The notes under the pieces: generated by a model | Databases searched by the model: none | Told to the model about the DNA's origin: nothing | The model's input: only the letters and a program-made list of their open reading frames with translations | Source of the DNA: Sipunculus nudus | Taxonomy: Eukaryota > Annelida > Sipuncula > Golfingiida > Sipunculidae | Reading direction: 5' to 3' | Assembly: GCA_026874595.1 (NCBI GenBank) | Contig: CM049317.1 | Location: forward strand, 54,853,118-54,917,117 | Length of the DNA stretch: 64,000 nt | Program-made: the position numbers and the translations under genes | Shown: positions 12,326 through 24,829 of the stretch, one piece after another | Numbering within the stretch: position 1 is the stretch's first letter | Layout: every line of letters starts with the position of its first letter

Positions 12326-13597
12326 TGAAGATTTCTCGGTGTTATGACCGAGAAAAGTGTGAAAACGGAAAGACTTCCTCTCTCGATATACTAGTATATA
12401 TTTGGATGCTCTCTCAGTGGAGTAAATCACCAACTTATGAATTGGAAAGTAATAAATATAATAATGAAATTGTTAAGGAATATAAAAAGTAATCTGAAAA
12501 ATAAATGAAAATTGATTACGAATAAATGGGAAAAGAACTCGATAAAATGAGAGATATTACGTCTGAACGGGCTTGCGCCCTCTATGGATGCACCACTGAA
12601 TAAATATGGGATAATAAACCCTATTAAGGCATTAAAAATAAGTTATAAATTACGATGTCATTCAAAATAAAAAGAGTAATATATTTTCCATACATTGAAC
12701 AAATATGAAAATTCAATATATCCCATCGCTGGAACAAACATACATGTATCATATACAAAACGAAATGTCTTTCAAAATGTTAGAGTTCTACGATATTTAA
12801 AAAAAATGTTAAAATATATCTTAGAAAATGGATACAACAGTCCAGATAATATATAAAATAATAATACGTGTGATTATAAAATCTGATCGATTTGTATATT
12901 TAAGCAAATAATTTTTTTAAACTAAAATTAATTCTTTTTCAAGTTTTTAACTCTTTCTTTCAAACCTTTTCCATCTTGATATTTATATATAAAAAATTCA
13001 CTCCTGATGTTTCAACATCAAATAAATGGATATTTAATAATATTTTAAAGTACATTTGCAACTGATTTCACTCTCAAACGTTATAATATGTACATGATAA
13101 GGGCATCTTAACAGAATGTGCTCCCTTCAACTTCGGATTACTGTACGATTACAAGGACCTCGATAAGACATTACAATTTTGTTTTAAGAGGAGATCGTTG
13201 AATGTAAAATCATTGATAATAACCATATAGAATCTTTATCGATACGCAAGACATTAGGGGCTTCAAGTAAAAGTCTGTCTAGAGGTGACCTGGTGTCTTA
13301 AAGATTCTACGGGATATAGGCATTTTTATTGAACCTGCTGCTCATCTATATGCTTCATTCCTTGAAATTCCACATAAAAATTATGACACCATGTAATATT
13401 GGAACCAAACCGTTCTATTTTTGCTGTATAGTAATTTTTTATCTTTATAAAAATCCATGCATCTGAATATTCCGTGTATACTCACTATTTTTATTTGATT
13501 CTTAATTTCAATTTATTTTTAAACATTAACTGAACTTTTTTTTTGGCTATACAAAATGTTTTAATGTTTTACTGATTTTTCAGTTGACGTATTTTAC

Positions 13598-13599
13598 TA

Positions 13600-13651
<52 letters not shown>

Positions 13652-13756
13652 CATATAAAGTATAAATGTTTGTGTCCTGTGGTTTTGCAAATTTTCAGAA
13701 CATTACTTTGATGAATATTGTACCTAACAGCATAAAAAATATCACATTGTGATTTA

Positions 13757-13791
<35 letters not shown>
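13598..13791 (+). repeat. (TA)n tract and (TA)n(TG)n compound repeat
   Basis: TA runs at 13598-13657 and 13757-13780, the second passing into TG repeats (13779-13791). Unique AT-rich sequence lies between. Confidence 0.95.
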
Positions 13792-14742
13792 CAACCTGAC
13801 CATGAAATGTAAAATATAATTTGGCATAAAAAGTATTACATAATAGATAAGAGTGTAAGAGATTCATAATCCTGATGAAATATTTTGGTCAATGCAACAT
13901 GGAAGAGGTAAAGGTTTTTCAATTTATACATGAAAAATAAAATATTTTGTTCGAAACAACCTTGTAAAAACAGTTACTGGACGTTTTGTGGTTCTGTCAA
14001 ATTTCCTGTTTGTCTCTATGATATTATCTGGGTAATTTTTATAGGGGCAAATTTGTAACGTGAATAAAATATAATCCAACCTTTATTTTTTTTTCATGTT
14101 TCCACCAAACATAAAATACAGTAACAGCGTAAAATATTGATGAGTTAATATAATCTTGTTTTACAAAATGAAATACAATATCAGTATAATATATTATTAA
14201 GAAAACAGCATCATGAATGTTACAAAACAGAATGAGTTTATGAAAAATATGTCATGTTGAAGAAATTGAAAATGCTTGACACGTTTGCTGACGATATGAT
14301 GACCAGTGCATTAGCCATTACTGGCTTCCGAGTTTTACACCTTTTGACCATAATCGGGCATTTCCGAGCAAAAAATAGTCCATAACTTCGGATGGATAAC
14401 TTTGATTTTTTACATAATGATAGAAAAGACCTTATTCTATCAATAAAAATAAAACGGTTCTTTCCATGGATGTAGTACCATTTCAATTATGCTTCGATCA
14501 TTGCTTTATTTTAAAAAATCCTTGGTTCCGACTTCGGACTTCCGAGTTTTACACATAGCCGTTTGGGAATCCCCTACCGGAAGTTATGGTTCTCCCGCTG
14601 ACAGACGTGGAGACGAGTTTTTCGAGTAAAACCAGCCTCGGTATTAAAAACTGCTGCACGAATACACGTAAGTCAACCGTGGATGTAATAATTATTATTT
14701 TCCACAACAGAATAACGTCACTTTTTGTCTTAACTCAGGAAA

Positions 14743-14955
14743 ATGACAGTTCGAGAAGTAGATGAAAATGAAAAAGTAGTGTCAGAAATGGCGTGCACAT
14801 CTGCACATACTAGAATTGATGCGAACCCAATAGCTTGTACTGTCACCCCATCGTCTTCAGCTCATCTAAAATCGACGTTTGGGGTGACAAGCTGTCGCTA
14901 CTTACTTTCCGGCTGGTTTAGTGAGGTCGTTGAAGTCAGACATTGGGTTGGTTAA
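14743..14955 (+). other. Unplaced small open frame after an acceptor-like site
   Basis: Seventy codons starting MTVREVDENEKVV, four bases after TTGTCTTAACTCAG; upstream is a donor-like ACAC|GTAAGT at about 14665. The composition (Asp/Glu/Lys first, Ser/Thr later) is not repeat-like, but no domain is recognised and no further exon was found. It is listed only as a possible coding exon. Confidence 0.15.
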
Positions 14956-15257
14956 TGAAAAATGGTAGATCCGTCTATAAGATGGGCTTTAAAAAATCTT
15001 TAAAAAATCAAGTAAGTGTGACCAAAACCTGATCAATTGAGGAGATCCATACAATACACCTGCCAAGTTAATTAAATTGGGATGTGAGTAACTTTTTGAG
15101 ATAATACGTGTTATGAGTGGTCGGGACAGAGAGACACATGTACGGCCCGACGGAGCTGACCACTGTATCACCGGCCAGCGGAAGATGTTGTTAATGAATA
15201 TATGAGGAGCGGTGCATGAGCTCCTACTTACACAAAAAGTAATCATATTATCTTGAC

Positions 15258-15390
15258 CAGCGAGGGGTAATCTGAACAGTAGGGGGGTAACCTGAAATCA
15301 TGTTCAAGCTACCCCCGGGGGTAATCTGAAATCGATTTCAGATTACCGGGGGGAGGGGGGGGGTAACCTGAAATGGGGGCGTCCTGAAGT
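15258..15390. repeat. GGGGGTAATCTGAAA palindrome cluster
   Basis: Four GGGGTAA(T/C)CTGAA words, two of them meeting head to head as CTGAAATCGATTTCAG, plus TACCCCCGGGGGTA. It can form several hairpins. Related to 10551-10600. Confidence 0.65.
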
Positions 15391-17117
15391 CTTTACACCT
15401 GGGCTTTTAAATACACCAGCTGTGTATGTTAGGTAGTCCGGTCAAGTACTTTTGATAAGAACTGTTTCAAGGCAAATTACCTAACCGTAGGCGTTCTTGT
15501 GGTAAGGAATTCACGGAATAAGTAATATTTTGCAAACATGCCATGTGGAATCTATAAACAGAAGGTATTTCCTTGAAAAAAATTCCTTTTTAAAGTTTGA
15601 CAGTTGGGACAAGTATAGACCAGGGTCGTCCCGCAGTGCCTGAAAGGAAGAAGTTGGTTTTGAGTAGAAACGACCTCTGGCTGAAGGGTGTTCGGGTCTA
15701 GTGAGCCATCACTGTCAGGTTTGTTAAATTAAACAAATCATATGATAGAGACTCCGACAAGAAAATCAAATTTATTTATATGTTTTATATGTTTCATACT
15801 TTTATCCTTCGAGTTATTATAAATACATATTTCTCGGTCGATATAACAGACTCTTTGTGTCTGCCGTAAACGCCAGATGTCACTAGCATGGAGGAAGAGG
15901 TCCTTCCCAATATTTGTCAGATTTGCCCGTTTATGGTTTCGCTTTTGATTTGTTGTGTATTTTTGTGTATTTAAAAAAGTGGTAGACTTGAGCCTGGGAA
16001 CTGTTGGTTTTATATTGGAGTTGAGAAGGATCCAAGCTTGGATGCCGGGTCATTTCTTCGAATTTAGTTAATTAAATTTTGGATATGATCTGTATTAACT
16101 TGCACTCTCTGAATCTAGATTGAATATAAAATAATATCAAGGAGCAATGTTGCAATACAATTCTACCCTTACTTCTTACGACTTGTGACATCCGAAGTTT
16201 AGACCGTATACGGAAAAGTGAAGTATCAGTCTTTATTTAGAATTAATGGTGATATGAACTGAAACAGTACTATATGATTTCAGATTTTTCCTGGTATTAA
16301 TTTTCGACATGGGTGGTCGACAGGTCACGTGGTCAGGTCACGTGAATTGGGTAGCGTGGGCGATTGTGTGTGGAGAATGAGACGGTAACTCCAATGGTGA
16401 GACGAAATGATTTTTTGTTCTTATTTGCAAAAGCAGCGGAAGCATAATAATGACAAATGTAATAGTATAGAACCACATATTATCCGTGACATTCAATGAT
16501 TAAAATCTTTACTGTGCTTAAGGAGGTTTTAAGCATCGTTAACAAGTACGAAGAGAGATCTGAAGTAGGGATTCCCACCACGAAATCACTGGCTACATGC
16601 AATGTGCTGAGGTGGCTAGAGAGGATCCTTTGCGCATGCTAAATGAGACTTCCGCTTTTCAAGTTTTCTTGAACAATTATGGCGTCAAATAACAGACACT
16701 TTGGTTTACAGCGGTAGCGGCATCTGGCGTCTGCTAGAGGGACTAGAAGCGTGACCGCGGTGGTAAAATGCATGGAGTCGGACTCATTTAGACAGAAAGT
16801 CTTCTGGATTCTAGTCTTCTTGAGAATCGACCACAAAGGTTGCACTCTCAAGCCAGAAATGGATGGCTACTGGTGTTGGTCGGCCGACGTAATGTAGAGA
16901 GAATATCGCCTGTTAAACCGTGTTTATAGTGTGTGTTCCCTAGGGAGTAGAAAATCTATAAAGAAGGACAAAGTCCCAAGACAGGAAAGCAAAGTTTAAA
17001 ATCGAACTAAACAGGTATCGTCGGTGATATCAGAATTTAAACCTTATTAAAATTGACAAGCTGATAAACCCAGTAACCGGGCTTTTTATCGGGCTTGGGG
17101 GGATATATTAAATGAGG

Positions 17118-17300
17118 TTAGGAATTTTGGATCTAGGGCCCCCTCCCCCTTCCGCTTCAGCCGTCGCAACCTTTTTTTAAGGGTTGCAGACTAATTTTTG
17201 CTGCCTGGATTCCCCTCCCCTCTTCTTTCAAGACCTTCGGACCTTTTATTAGGTTTTGTCATTAATCTTCCTTGATTGGCCCCCTAATTTTCCTAACTCA
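17118..17300. mobile_element. GGATCC poly-C MITE, degraded copy
   Basis: Shares the order CCCCCTCCCCC, TTTTTTTAAGGGTTGCAG, TTTTTGCTGCCTGGATTCCCC, TTCAAGACCTTCGGACC and TTAGGTTTTGTCATTAATC with the better copy at 27116-27311. Tips are eroded. Confidence 0.6.
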
Positions 17301-17354
17301 AGAGTCACATAATTTTCACATTTACTGACGGTACAAGCTGTCCAGTGACATGGT

Positions 17355-17680
17355 CAAATGTCAGGCCAAACATGTTTAAATCCGTCACTGCCAGCAGGGG
17401 TTATTCATATGCACAGTATACCTTAATCCTGCGATTGTTTAACATGCCTGCTTAGCGCTTCTGTTGTGCAGATCACCAGGCGAGCACGGAGTTATTCCGA
17501 TCTATGCCAAAGGCAGTTCGACTGTTTTCGGTGGTAACCTCCACGCAATTTTAAACCACGCAAAAAATCACTCCAAATGATATGTAAAAATAAAAATTTA
17601 TTTATTCATTTTTTCTCGTATCGGCGAGGTCACTGTGAGAGCAATGACCTTTAAAATAAGGTATATCACAGTATCATAGT
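17355..17680 (+). repeat. Interspersed repeat, copy 1 (upstream of the LINE)
   Basis: Closely matches 22778-23080 in the same orientation. The shared text includes AAATCCGTCACTG, CAGCAGGGGTTATTCATATG, GCGAGCACGGAG, CCAAAGGCAGTTCG and AATGACCTTTAAAAT. The two copies flank the L1/Tx1-like LINE about 5.1 kb apart. Confidence 0.8.
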
Positions 17681-19509
17681 TGCTGTTAGGGTCACGTGGT
17701 GTCAGCCAAAGTAAACAGGGGGAGACTCTTTGAGCTCTCGCCGTTTTGACCGATTAAGGCAGGATTTCCTTGTAGAACATACAGCAACATCTGCAGACTG
17801 TGGGTAGATATGGTTACTAAAATCCTGAATGCTCTATGAGAACGAGAAAGCACGTTTTCACAGAAAAGAATGTCGTCTGAAATTAAACACTATTGAGGTG
17901 TATTTAAATTTCCCCCGTCAAAACGTCTACAGAGAACACGATTCCACCTGTATTTCCAGTGTTTGTGAAGCAAAGACACATTGTCCTCGGGGATCAATGT
18001 AGAATAACTCCTTACACAATGTCCATGGCCATGGCCAGGGCTATGGATATCGAAGGGTGTCAGGTGATAGGTTCTCTATGGAGGATCTATCTGAAACTAG
18101 ACGAGGCCAGAATACACCGATAGTCAAAAGGCAAAATCCTTTTTACCGTAAAAAAATCATGACCCCAGGGTCCAAACTGTAAAAAAATAACATCAAAGAC
18201 ATTACATTATCTTAATGAAGTAATGAGGGGATACAAACAATTTTGGAAAACATGAATGTGATACTAACCTGTTAGATTCGGTATAGCCTTATTAGAGATG
18301 ACAAAGGTCAGCTAAGATCTCAAAATAATGGGGACAGATACGTGTATGCATTAGCTGAAGGTTTGATAGAGAACCCCCTTCAACGAAAAGTAGGGGGCGC
18401 TCATGTAGGATTTTCCATCAGGATCAGTCAATGCAGCAATGTCAGGTACCTGAAGTCGGGACACTGGTCCCAGAACTGTGAGGAGGAACAAGTCTGCGTT
18501 GTGTGTAAAAAGACCAGCCACCCTGCTGGTTCAGTTGAATGTGAGGAATATGTTGACCAGAGGGATAGTATCGACTTAGTGATCGGGGACCAAATGAAGT
18601 ATATCCAGTTTTCATTTTGAAGAATTCAACGTTTTTCGACTTGCCTTTAATACTGTGAAACAGGCCTTAAACTACATTGAAGTTGTGCGCGCAGGGAGAC
18701 TGGGTCTTGCGGGAAAGATTAAAAATGGAATATAAACAGATAAGCACGGATATTGAGGAAGTGCACAACAGGTTCCAGTTATGACAGAAATACTGCAGAG
18801 TAAATTAGAGCAAAGTGAAAAGGCGAGAAATCGGTTATTGGAATCAGAGGATGAAACTCTGGTTTATCTGATACCAGAGGAAATTACTTGTGGACCAGGT
18901 AAAAGCTTTCAGACCACAAAACTCACCAGACCAGAGCTATGGCCAAGACAGAATCTTTTCGGTAAACATCTTTATGTCTATCCCTGCCGAGCTGTCCGCA
19001 ACAGAAAATATAAACGATGACATAGAAAAAAGTACCGTTACAGTCGATTATGAACCAGAGAAGGAGAAGAAAAAGAAAAAGAAAGGAAATATAAATCGTA
19101 GAGTCGGAGTAGAAAGGGAACGTCTACTCAGGTGATGAATGCTGAAGGAAGTACTCCTGGGAGGCCGACTCGAAACATGAGAGATTATTTGAAAAAAAGC
19201 AAACACTAATTAATAAATGTTGAACATTTATAATATTGTTACCTTTAATGTTAGAGATATGAATAACTACATCAGAATCGGAAAAAAAAACATTCACTTG
19301 GCTAGATAAGCATAATATTTTGATTACTTGTCTACAGGAAACATATTTCGTATATAAAAATTATTAGCCTTTTATAAATTGTTACGGAACCTAATATTAA
19401 CAGATCACGTAGTCGTGACGAGCATAAATTTGGTTATGGAGATGAAACAAAATAAGATTCTGTATAACACAAGGCAGCGTGAAATGTCTAGGGGAATGAA
19501 TAAAGAAGT

Positions 19510-20430
19510 CAGTGCAGTGTTTTTTTTTGTTAACAAATAACCATAATTTATTCTTAAAACAACCCTAACATTACAATACTCTCAAGCAATACAATTTCAC
19601 AGTATATCAACAGTACAACAGCAAATCAATACAATTTCACAGTATAATAAATAAAGTGTACAGTATCTGGATACCTTATGTCACAGCGACAAAAAGTCCT
19701 TTAAAGCCTATAATCCATGAGAACAGTTCACATAAATATTCTCAGAGAATAACAGCCCAAATTCAATCACAAAATCAATTTGTTGTAATCCAAAAGTGAA
19801 GTTTTGATAGTGATCCCAAAGGCAAACTGAAGACTACATAACGTCCGTTACAAAATCGAAGAAAATCTATAACTGCTGAAATTATCGGATAGGTCCATAA
19901 ACTGGCTATCGCTCTTCCGTGCACGCTGGAATATTTCTCTCTCTCTCTCTTCTCTCCTCGCTCTAAACACAGCCCCTCATTTATAACTTTTCACCTCAAG
20001 CCGAGAACTTTCCATTTCCTAAACAATCCAAAGAACCTTACATGTTACACAGTACACATGCGCCCAAAGAACAAACTAGAACAAAGAACGCTGTGTTTCT
20101 GCATGTCAGGGTTCACACGTGGGCCGGCCAGGCGATGCTGCCATGGCAATGGACAATGCTAGCGCTGCACAAACATATGTAAAACTTCTGCATACAATAA
20201 CAGAGACATCTGAAACAAAATGATAATTAGAAAGGAATGATATACCACTCTCATGCTTCAAGTTTACATTCTTGTGGTGTAGCAATAATGTTTCATCGGG
20301 AGTTGCTGGAAAAATTATCAGTGATAAATGAGATAAACAAGGGAGAATTGAACAGGTTAATTTTGAATTTGACGGATCATATTTAAGTGTAGTTCTGCTT
20401 ACGCTCAAGTAAAAACAAATCATCAGATTT
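19510..20430 (-). mobile_element. Insertion inside the LINE endonuclease (LTR-like or retrocopy)
   Basis: This block interrupts the LINE between QETYF and the NCCL motif. Read on the minus strand it holds TATAAAT near 19985, a purine-rich GAGAGA run (19937-19956), then about 400 bases later AATAAA and a run of A's (T's at 19520-19528 on +). A TATA box early and a poly(A) signal late is how an LTR with R and U5, or a retroposed transcript, is laid out. I found no matching target-site duplication and no coding domain, so its class is open. Confidence 0.4.
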
Positions 20431-21590
20431 CTTTTTTCAATATCTGTGCAACTTTGTTATCGAGAATACCATAAATGCATGGGCACAATCTGATTATTGC
20501 TGGTGCTTTAATTGTTGTCTGCGACAATGTGATGGAAAACGAAAATATTTTAGATCTGATAAGAGTGTATCGACCTTGAAACAGATTATCCCCGGTTTGA
20601 TATTGATGATGATGTTTTAAAAGAAATTGTACATTTTTATGGAGATTTGTGATTTATGTACCCACTAATTATATGCATACCCAGTGAAGCGCCACCTATC
20701 GCAAGATGAGCAGATTATTTGCGATGGAGTCATTTCGATAGAGGAAAGGGGAAGGGTTATAAAAGAAATAGAAGGAATTAAGAGCCCGGGATTAACAGGA
20801 ATACCTACAGAATCTTACCAATGTTCTATTAAAATGATTACAGAAATTTTTGAGTATGGAAAAATGGGACGATCAATGAAGAAAGCAATTTTAAATTTGA
20901 CAAATTGGAGATAAAAAGTTGTTGAAAAATCATACACCTATAAGTTAAACCGATACCAACTATAAAATAATAGCAATTGTCTTAGCCAACAGACTCCAGA
21001 AAGTGCTGACAAGTATAATAAGTCAAACGCAAACTGCTTCCATCAAAGACAGGTATATCGGATCCAACTGTCGATATGTGATGGATGTAATTGAAGACTG
21101 TAGAAAATGTGAAACATCAGGTTTTATAACATGCCTAGATTTTTCAAAGGCTTTTAACAGGCTAAATATTCAGTTCATGAAATATAACTGTGATTAAATC
21201 TATAATTTTGCCACTTATTCATTTTGCCACTTACTATGTAAAAAAAGATAATTTGTTACTAAAAGAACTCAATCGAAAGATGTATAACTTTATATGGTCC
21301 GCTAGATACAGGATTAAGAGAAATGCTATTATTGGAAAACAAAAGATGGTGGTTAAGAATGATCAACTTAAAATCTTTTGTACAGTCACTGAAAGCTGAC
21401 TGGACTCCCAGAATATATAATTCATCACCACCCTTGATCAATATTGGTAAAAACTGTTTCAACAGCCTGTTTCTGTAAAATATTGGAAAAAGAAATATAA
21501 AATGACTGGATTTGATTTCAAGGCCCTATATCAGTAAAAAAAAAAATAGAGCGACAAAAAATAAATTGAATATCCGATTTTAATTACCGA

Positions 21591-22089
21591 TTAAAGGGGC
21601 CCAATCACCTATATAGTATATTGAATTAAGATGAAAAATAGATTCTTCCCTTTAAAGTAAATTTGTACCTGCCAAAATATTGCCCTTAAACCGTTTGCTT
21701 ACCCCTGTAAACGAGTGTTAAAAAAAGTGGACCGGGCGCTATCAAAAATGTCAACATAAACACAGCGCGTGCATCGTCCGGCCACAACACGTCAATCAGG
21801 AGATACCCTGAATGACTTTACCCAAAAAAATGTAATACATGTTCCCGCTGGCTAGAACACCGCCTGTTAAGGCTCACAATCGGACCTCTAGTCCAGCAGC
21901 CTTGTTATGGTACACAGACACAGGTGGACAGTGTTTACCAACACGCAGGCCCATAACAAGGTGTTAAACAGTCGTATATGAGGTACTGAGACTGTGTGTT
22001 GGGATGGTTTTGCTGGGAATACTTAAGCAAAACTGAACTGATAGTGTGAAAGAATAGGCATAATATTGCTCCTGATTTTGTCCCTTTAA
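21591..22089. mobile_element. TTAA-flanked MITE inserted in the LINE
   Basis: It begins TTAA-AGGGGCCCAATCACCT and ends GATTTTGTCCCT-TTAA, giving short terminal inverted repeats with a TTAA target duplication at both sides. LINE-like sequence continues on both flanks. The ends match those of the elements at 34918-35378 and 45833-49645. TTAA duplication is typical of piggyBac-type transposition, but the tip (AGGG rather than CCY) is not canonical. No transposase is present. A degenerate tRNA-like stretch (A-box TGGCTAGAAC, loop TGTTAAG as in tRNA-Asn) lies at 21850-21900. Confidence 0.65.
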
Positions 22090-22777
22090 TACATAATTTG
22101 ATCTTAACAAACAGTGGGTTGAGTTGAAATGATAAAATCATTTCATCTCTTTGTTTTCTATGTTGGCTAGAGGAAATTATAGATTATTATTCATATACAC
22201 ATGTAGTTGCAAGGAGATTAATTTTCTGTGGGATATATTTGAAAAAAAAAGTTTGGATGTAGACTCGAGTGGAGACTGATTTTGTTTGGATATCAAAATG
22301 GGGATGACCATACGGACTTTGTAGAAATCAATAGCATGTCTTTCTTGGCATTTGCTCTATACAAATACAAAAAAAGATGTAAAATGAAAGAAGAGAATTA
22401 CTGTGAACTGTTGCTGAGGAACTTGGTAGTGTTTGGAAACTTTAATGTTTACAAGAAACTAATTATGTCAAAAGTAGTAAACATTTCGAGAAATTTAAGT
22501 ATTTCATTACAGCCATAAAAAGGCTAAGATAAGGGATTCAACTTTTTTGCTATCTCTGTCTGCGAAAGATTTAAAAGCTCATGACAAATATGGTGATCAC
22601 TGTCAACGGAAACTTTATTGATGAACGAAAGCTCGTCCTGTTTACCCTGATCATGTGGTAGGCGCGATGGGTGTCTTTGTGAAACCATGATCATATATAT
22701 CAGTATTCTTGTGCCTCACAGCTGAGGATTACTGATATACATTGCTATATATTTTGGAATTAACTGTATTAAAATAA

Positions 22778-23080
22778 ATGTTAGGCTAAACATGATTAAA
22801 TCCGTCACTGACAGCAGGGGTTATTCATATGCACAATAGACCTTAATTCTGCGATTGTGTAACACGCCTGTTTGTGTAGTGCAGATCACCGAGCGAGCAC
22901 GGAGATATTTCGGTCTTTGCCAAAGGCAGTTCGATTGTTTTCGTTGGAAGCCTCCACGCAGTTTAAAACCACGCAAAAATTACTCTAAATGATATGTACA
23001 TTAAATTATTCATTCTCACATCGGCGAGAATATTGTTAGAACAATGACCTTTAAAATGAGGTATAACACAATGTCATACA
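22778..23080 (+). repeat. Interspersed repeat, copy 2 (downstream of the LINE)
   Basis: Second copy of the repeat at 17355-17680, same orientation, with scattered substitutions and small deletions. It lies just after the LINE C-terminal coding remains and may be the LINE's 3' UTR; the first copy would then be the tail of an earlier insertion. Confidence 0.8.
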
Positions 23081-23689
23081 CAAGGCGGTTTCAGAGAACA
23101 TTGAGGACCAAAAAGCAAACCGGCCGAGACATATTTGTGAGATGTATCCCGTCTGGAATTTTATAACATAGGTATTTTATATCCCTATGTATGTCTTGTT
23201 AACATTGATTATTTTGGAATACACTTATGAATACCATTATGGGTAAGAGTGATTTGAGGCGTCTAAATTGAACATGGCAGTGTAGAGCTAAAACAGGGCA
23301 GCAGACATTTTCAGGCAAAGTATTAAAAGTTACATAATATTATTTATAGCAGGTTGGTGATAGGAGAAAAATATGATAAAACAAAATGTTAGCAGTTGTT
23401 TTGTTAATGTTTGAGGGTATTGAGAGTTGCATGCATACTTGACAGGTGGCGAAATCTGTGACCAGGTTTACAAGCTATCGTTACATTTAAAAAAATGATA
23501 TACACTACCCCTATTTTCCTGGAACAAAATAAACGTTCAGGGGTTGAGGCTGAGTCTGATGTATAACATAATGCCAAACACTCGATAAATAATACTTATA
23601 AGGTAATATATAGGGCCTGGAGATCTTTCCCTTTAGTCTGTTGACAATATAAAGACAAATACTCAATCCATACGGTACATGTGGTAGAA

Positions 23690-24815
23690 TTGATAAGATA
23701 AGATAAGATAAGATAAGATAACATTTATTAGCCTTCAGTTCCAGGAATTTGTTGTTGACTTGCAATTCATTACATAAAAAATAAATAAGTAAATAGATAG
23801 ATAAATACATAAAAATAATACAATAAATACATAAAAATCACACATAACATATTGACTATGCATGTAAAATTAAGCATGTAAAAATGATAAAACAGATAAT
23901 TCTGCAGGTAAAACACATAATTCAAAACATTAAATTTCTAAGAGGGTTGTGAGTTAAAAAGTTTAATACTGTGTGGTACGAGAGATTTTTTAAAACGAGT
24001 TGTTCTGCAGAATATTGTATCTAGGCGTTTACCTGAAGGTAAAAAACGGAACTCTGAATATAGTGGATGTGTTTTGTCAGTCATGACCTTAGATATGAAG
24101 GCCATTGTTTTGGTTTCACAGATTTCCTGGTGTGTGGCAAGAGAAGTACCAGTCATTCTACTACTTCTCTTCCTGGTATTATTCAACTGTTTCTTTAACT
24201 TATCAGATATATTTGTAAACCAGCACTCCAGTGAATAAGTAAGGACACTGGAAATTACTGAATTATAAAACATGGTAATTATGGTTTTGTCGATATTAAG
24301 CTTTCTTAGATAATAAAGGTAATATAATCTTTTGTTTGCTTTCTTGGATTGATTCAACACATGTTCTTTCCAATTCAGATTTCTGTCAATAATACATCCT
24401 AAGTATTTATAATTTTCTACAATATCAACATCTTCATTTTTGATAGCAACTGGGGTAATTACAGATTTTGATCTCCTAAAATCAAAGACTACTTCTTTAG
24501 TCTTCTTAACATTTAATTGAAGGTAGTGTTCCTCACACCAACCAGTCACATATTGAATGGTTTTCCTGTAGAGCGATTCATCATTCTTGTGTATCAGGCC
24601 TAGAATAACAGTGTCGTCTGCATATTTGATAATTTTACAATCTGAAAGGCTCACAGAAAAATTATTTGTGTATAGAATAAAAAGGACTGCTGACAGAACA
24701 CAGCCTTGTGGAGCACCAGTATTTATGATAATATCTGAAGAAGTTTCTTTGCTTGTTCTAACATGTTGTCTTCTATCCGAGAGAAAATCTAGAATCCATA
24801 GATAAGGGCATATTA
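23690..24815 (-). pseudogene. 5'-truncated CR1/Rex1-like LINE with (TTATC)n tail
   Basis: An open frame on the minus strand (about 24805 down to 23938) reads PYLWILDFLSDRRQHVRT, then NTGAPQGCVLSAVLFILYTN, then the catalytic KYADDTVILGL. It continues with VVFDFRR, VENYKYLGCIID, NLNWKEHV and RLYYLYYLRKL, the usual palm and thumb blocks of CR1-clade (Rex1/Babar-like) reverse transcriptase. The N-terminal fingers and the whole endonuclease are missing, as in ordinary 5' truncation. After the stop a short 3' UTR leads to an array of TTATC units (23692-23721 on +), a 3' microsatellite tail as known for CR1-group elements. The frame is intact for about 290 codons, so the insertion is fairly young, but the protein is incomplete and cannot act. 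Confidence 0.9.
23692..23721 (+). repeat. (GATAA)n microsatellite, LINE 3' tail
   Basis: About six units of GATAA, equal to (TTATC)n at the 3' end of the minus-strand CR1/Rex1-like LINE. Confidence 0.9.
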
Positions 24816-24829
24816 GTTATAAATTCTTA

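Larger units (their letters stand above)
9500..17100. other. AT-rich non-coding stretch with simple repeats
   Basis: Outside the listed microsatellites, poly-C MITE fragment and GATTACC clusters no gene is supported. 9540-9760 is CpG-rich with CACGTG/ACGCAC words and may be another MITE. GGAAGTC words occur at 11230, 11430 and 11470, and inverted at 14320 and 14535. Confidence 0.5.
18340..22520 (+). pseudogene. Decayed L1/Tx1-like LINE with two internal insertions
   Basis: Pieces appear in the proper LINE order. 18420-18560 is an ORF1 zinc-knuckle region (SGHWSQNC, VCVVCKK, HPAGSVEC). 19080-19210 is a basic Lys-rich ORF1 end. 19218-19345 is the start of the endonuclease (NIVTFNVRDMNNY, then after a frame slip TWLDKHNILITCLQETYF). 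20480-20560 is the endonuclease middle (NLIIAGAFNCCL). 20684-20914 and 20960-21190 are reverse transcriptase blocks (KSPGLTGIPTESY; ANRLQKVLTSIISQTQT; LDFSKAFNRL). 21230-21420 is the thumb region (MYNFIWSARYRIKR). 22282-22518 is the C-terminal end (LFGYQNGDDH, YKYKKRCK). Stops and frame slips break every domain, so it is dead. The endonuclease is split by foreign sequence at about 19510-20430, and the 3' part by a TTAA-flanked element at 21591-22089. The YxDD-bearing part is lost. Confidence 0.8.

Noticed and set aside
12230-12492. Poly-Gly / poly-Pro open frames on both strands
   Set aside because: They come from the 24-G tract; no domain, start context or splice support.
20106-20423. 105-codon minus-strand frame
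   Set aside because: Falls in the insertion that splits the LINE; no similarity recognised and no codon bias.
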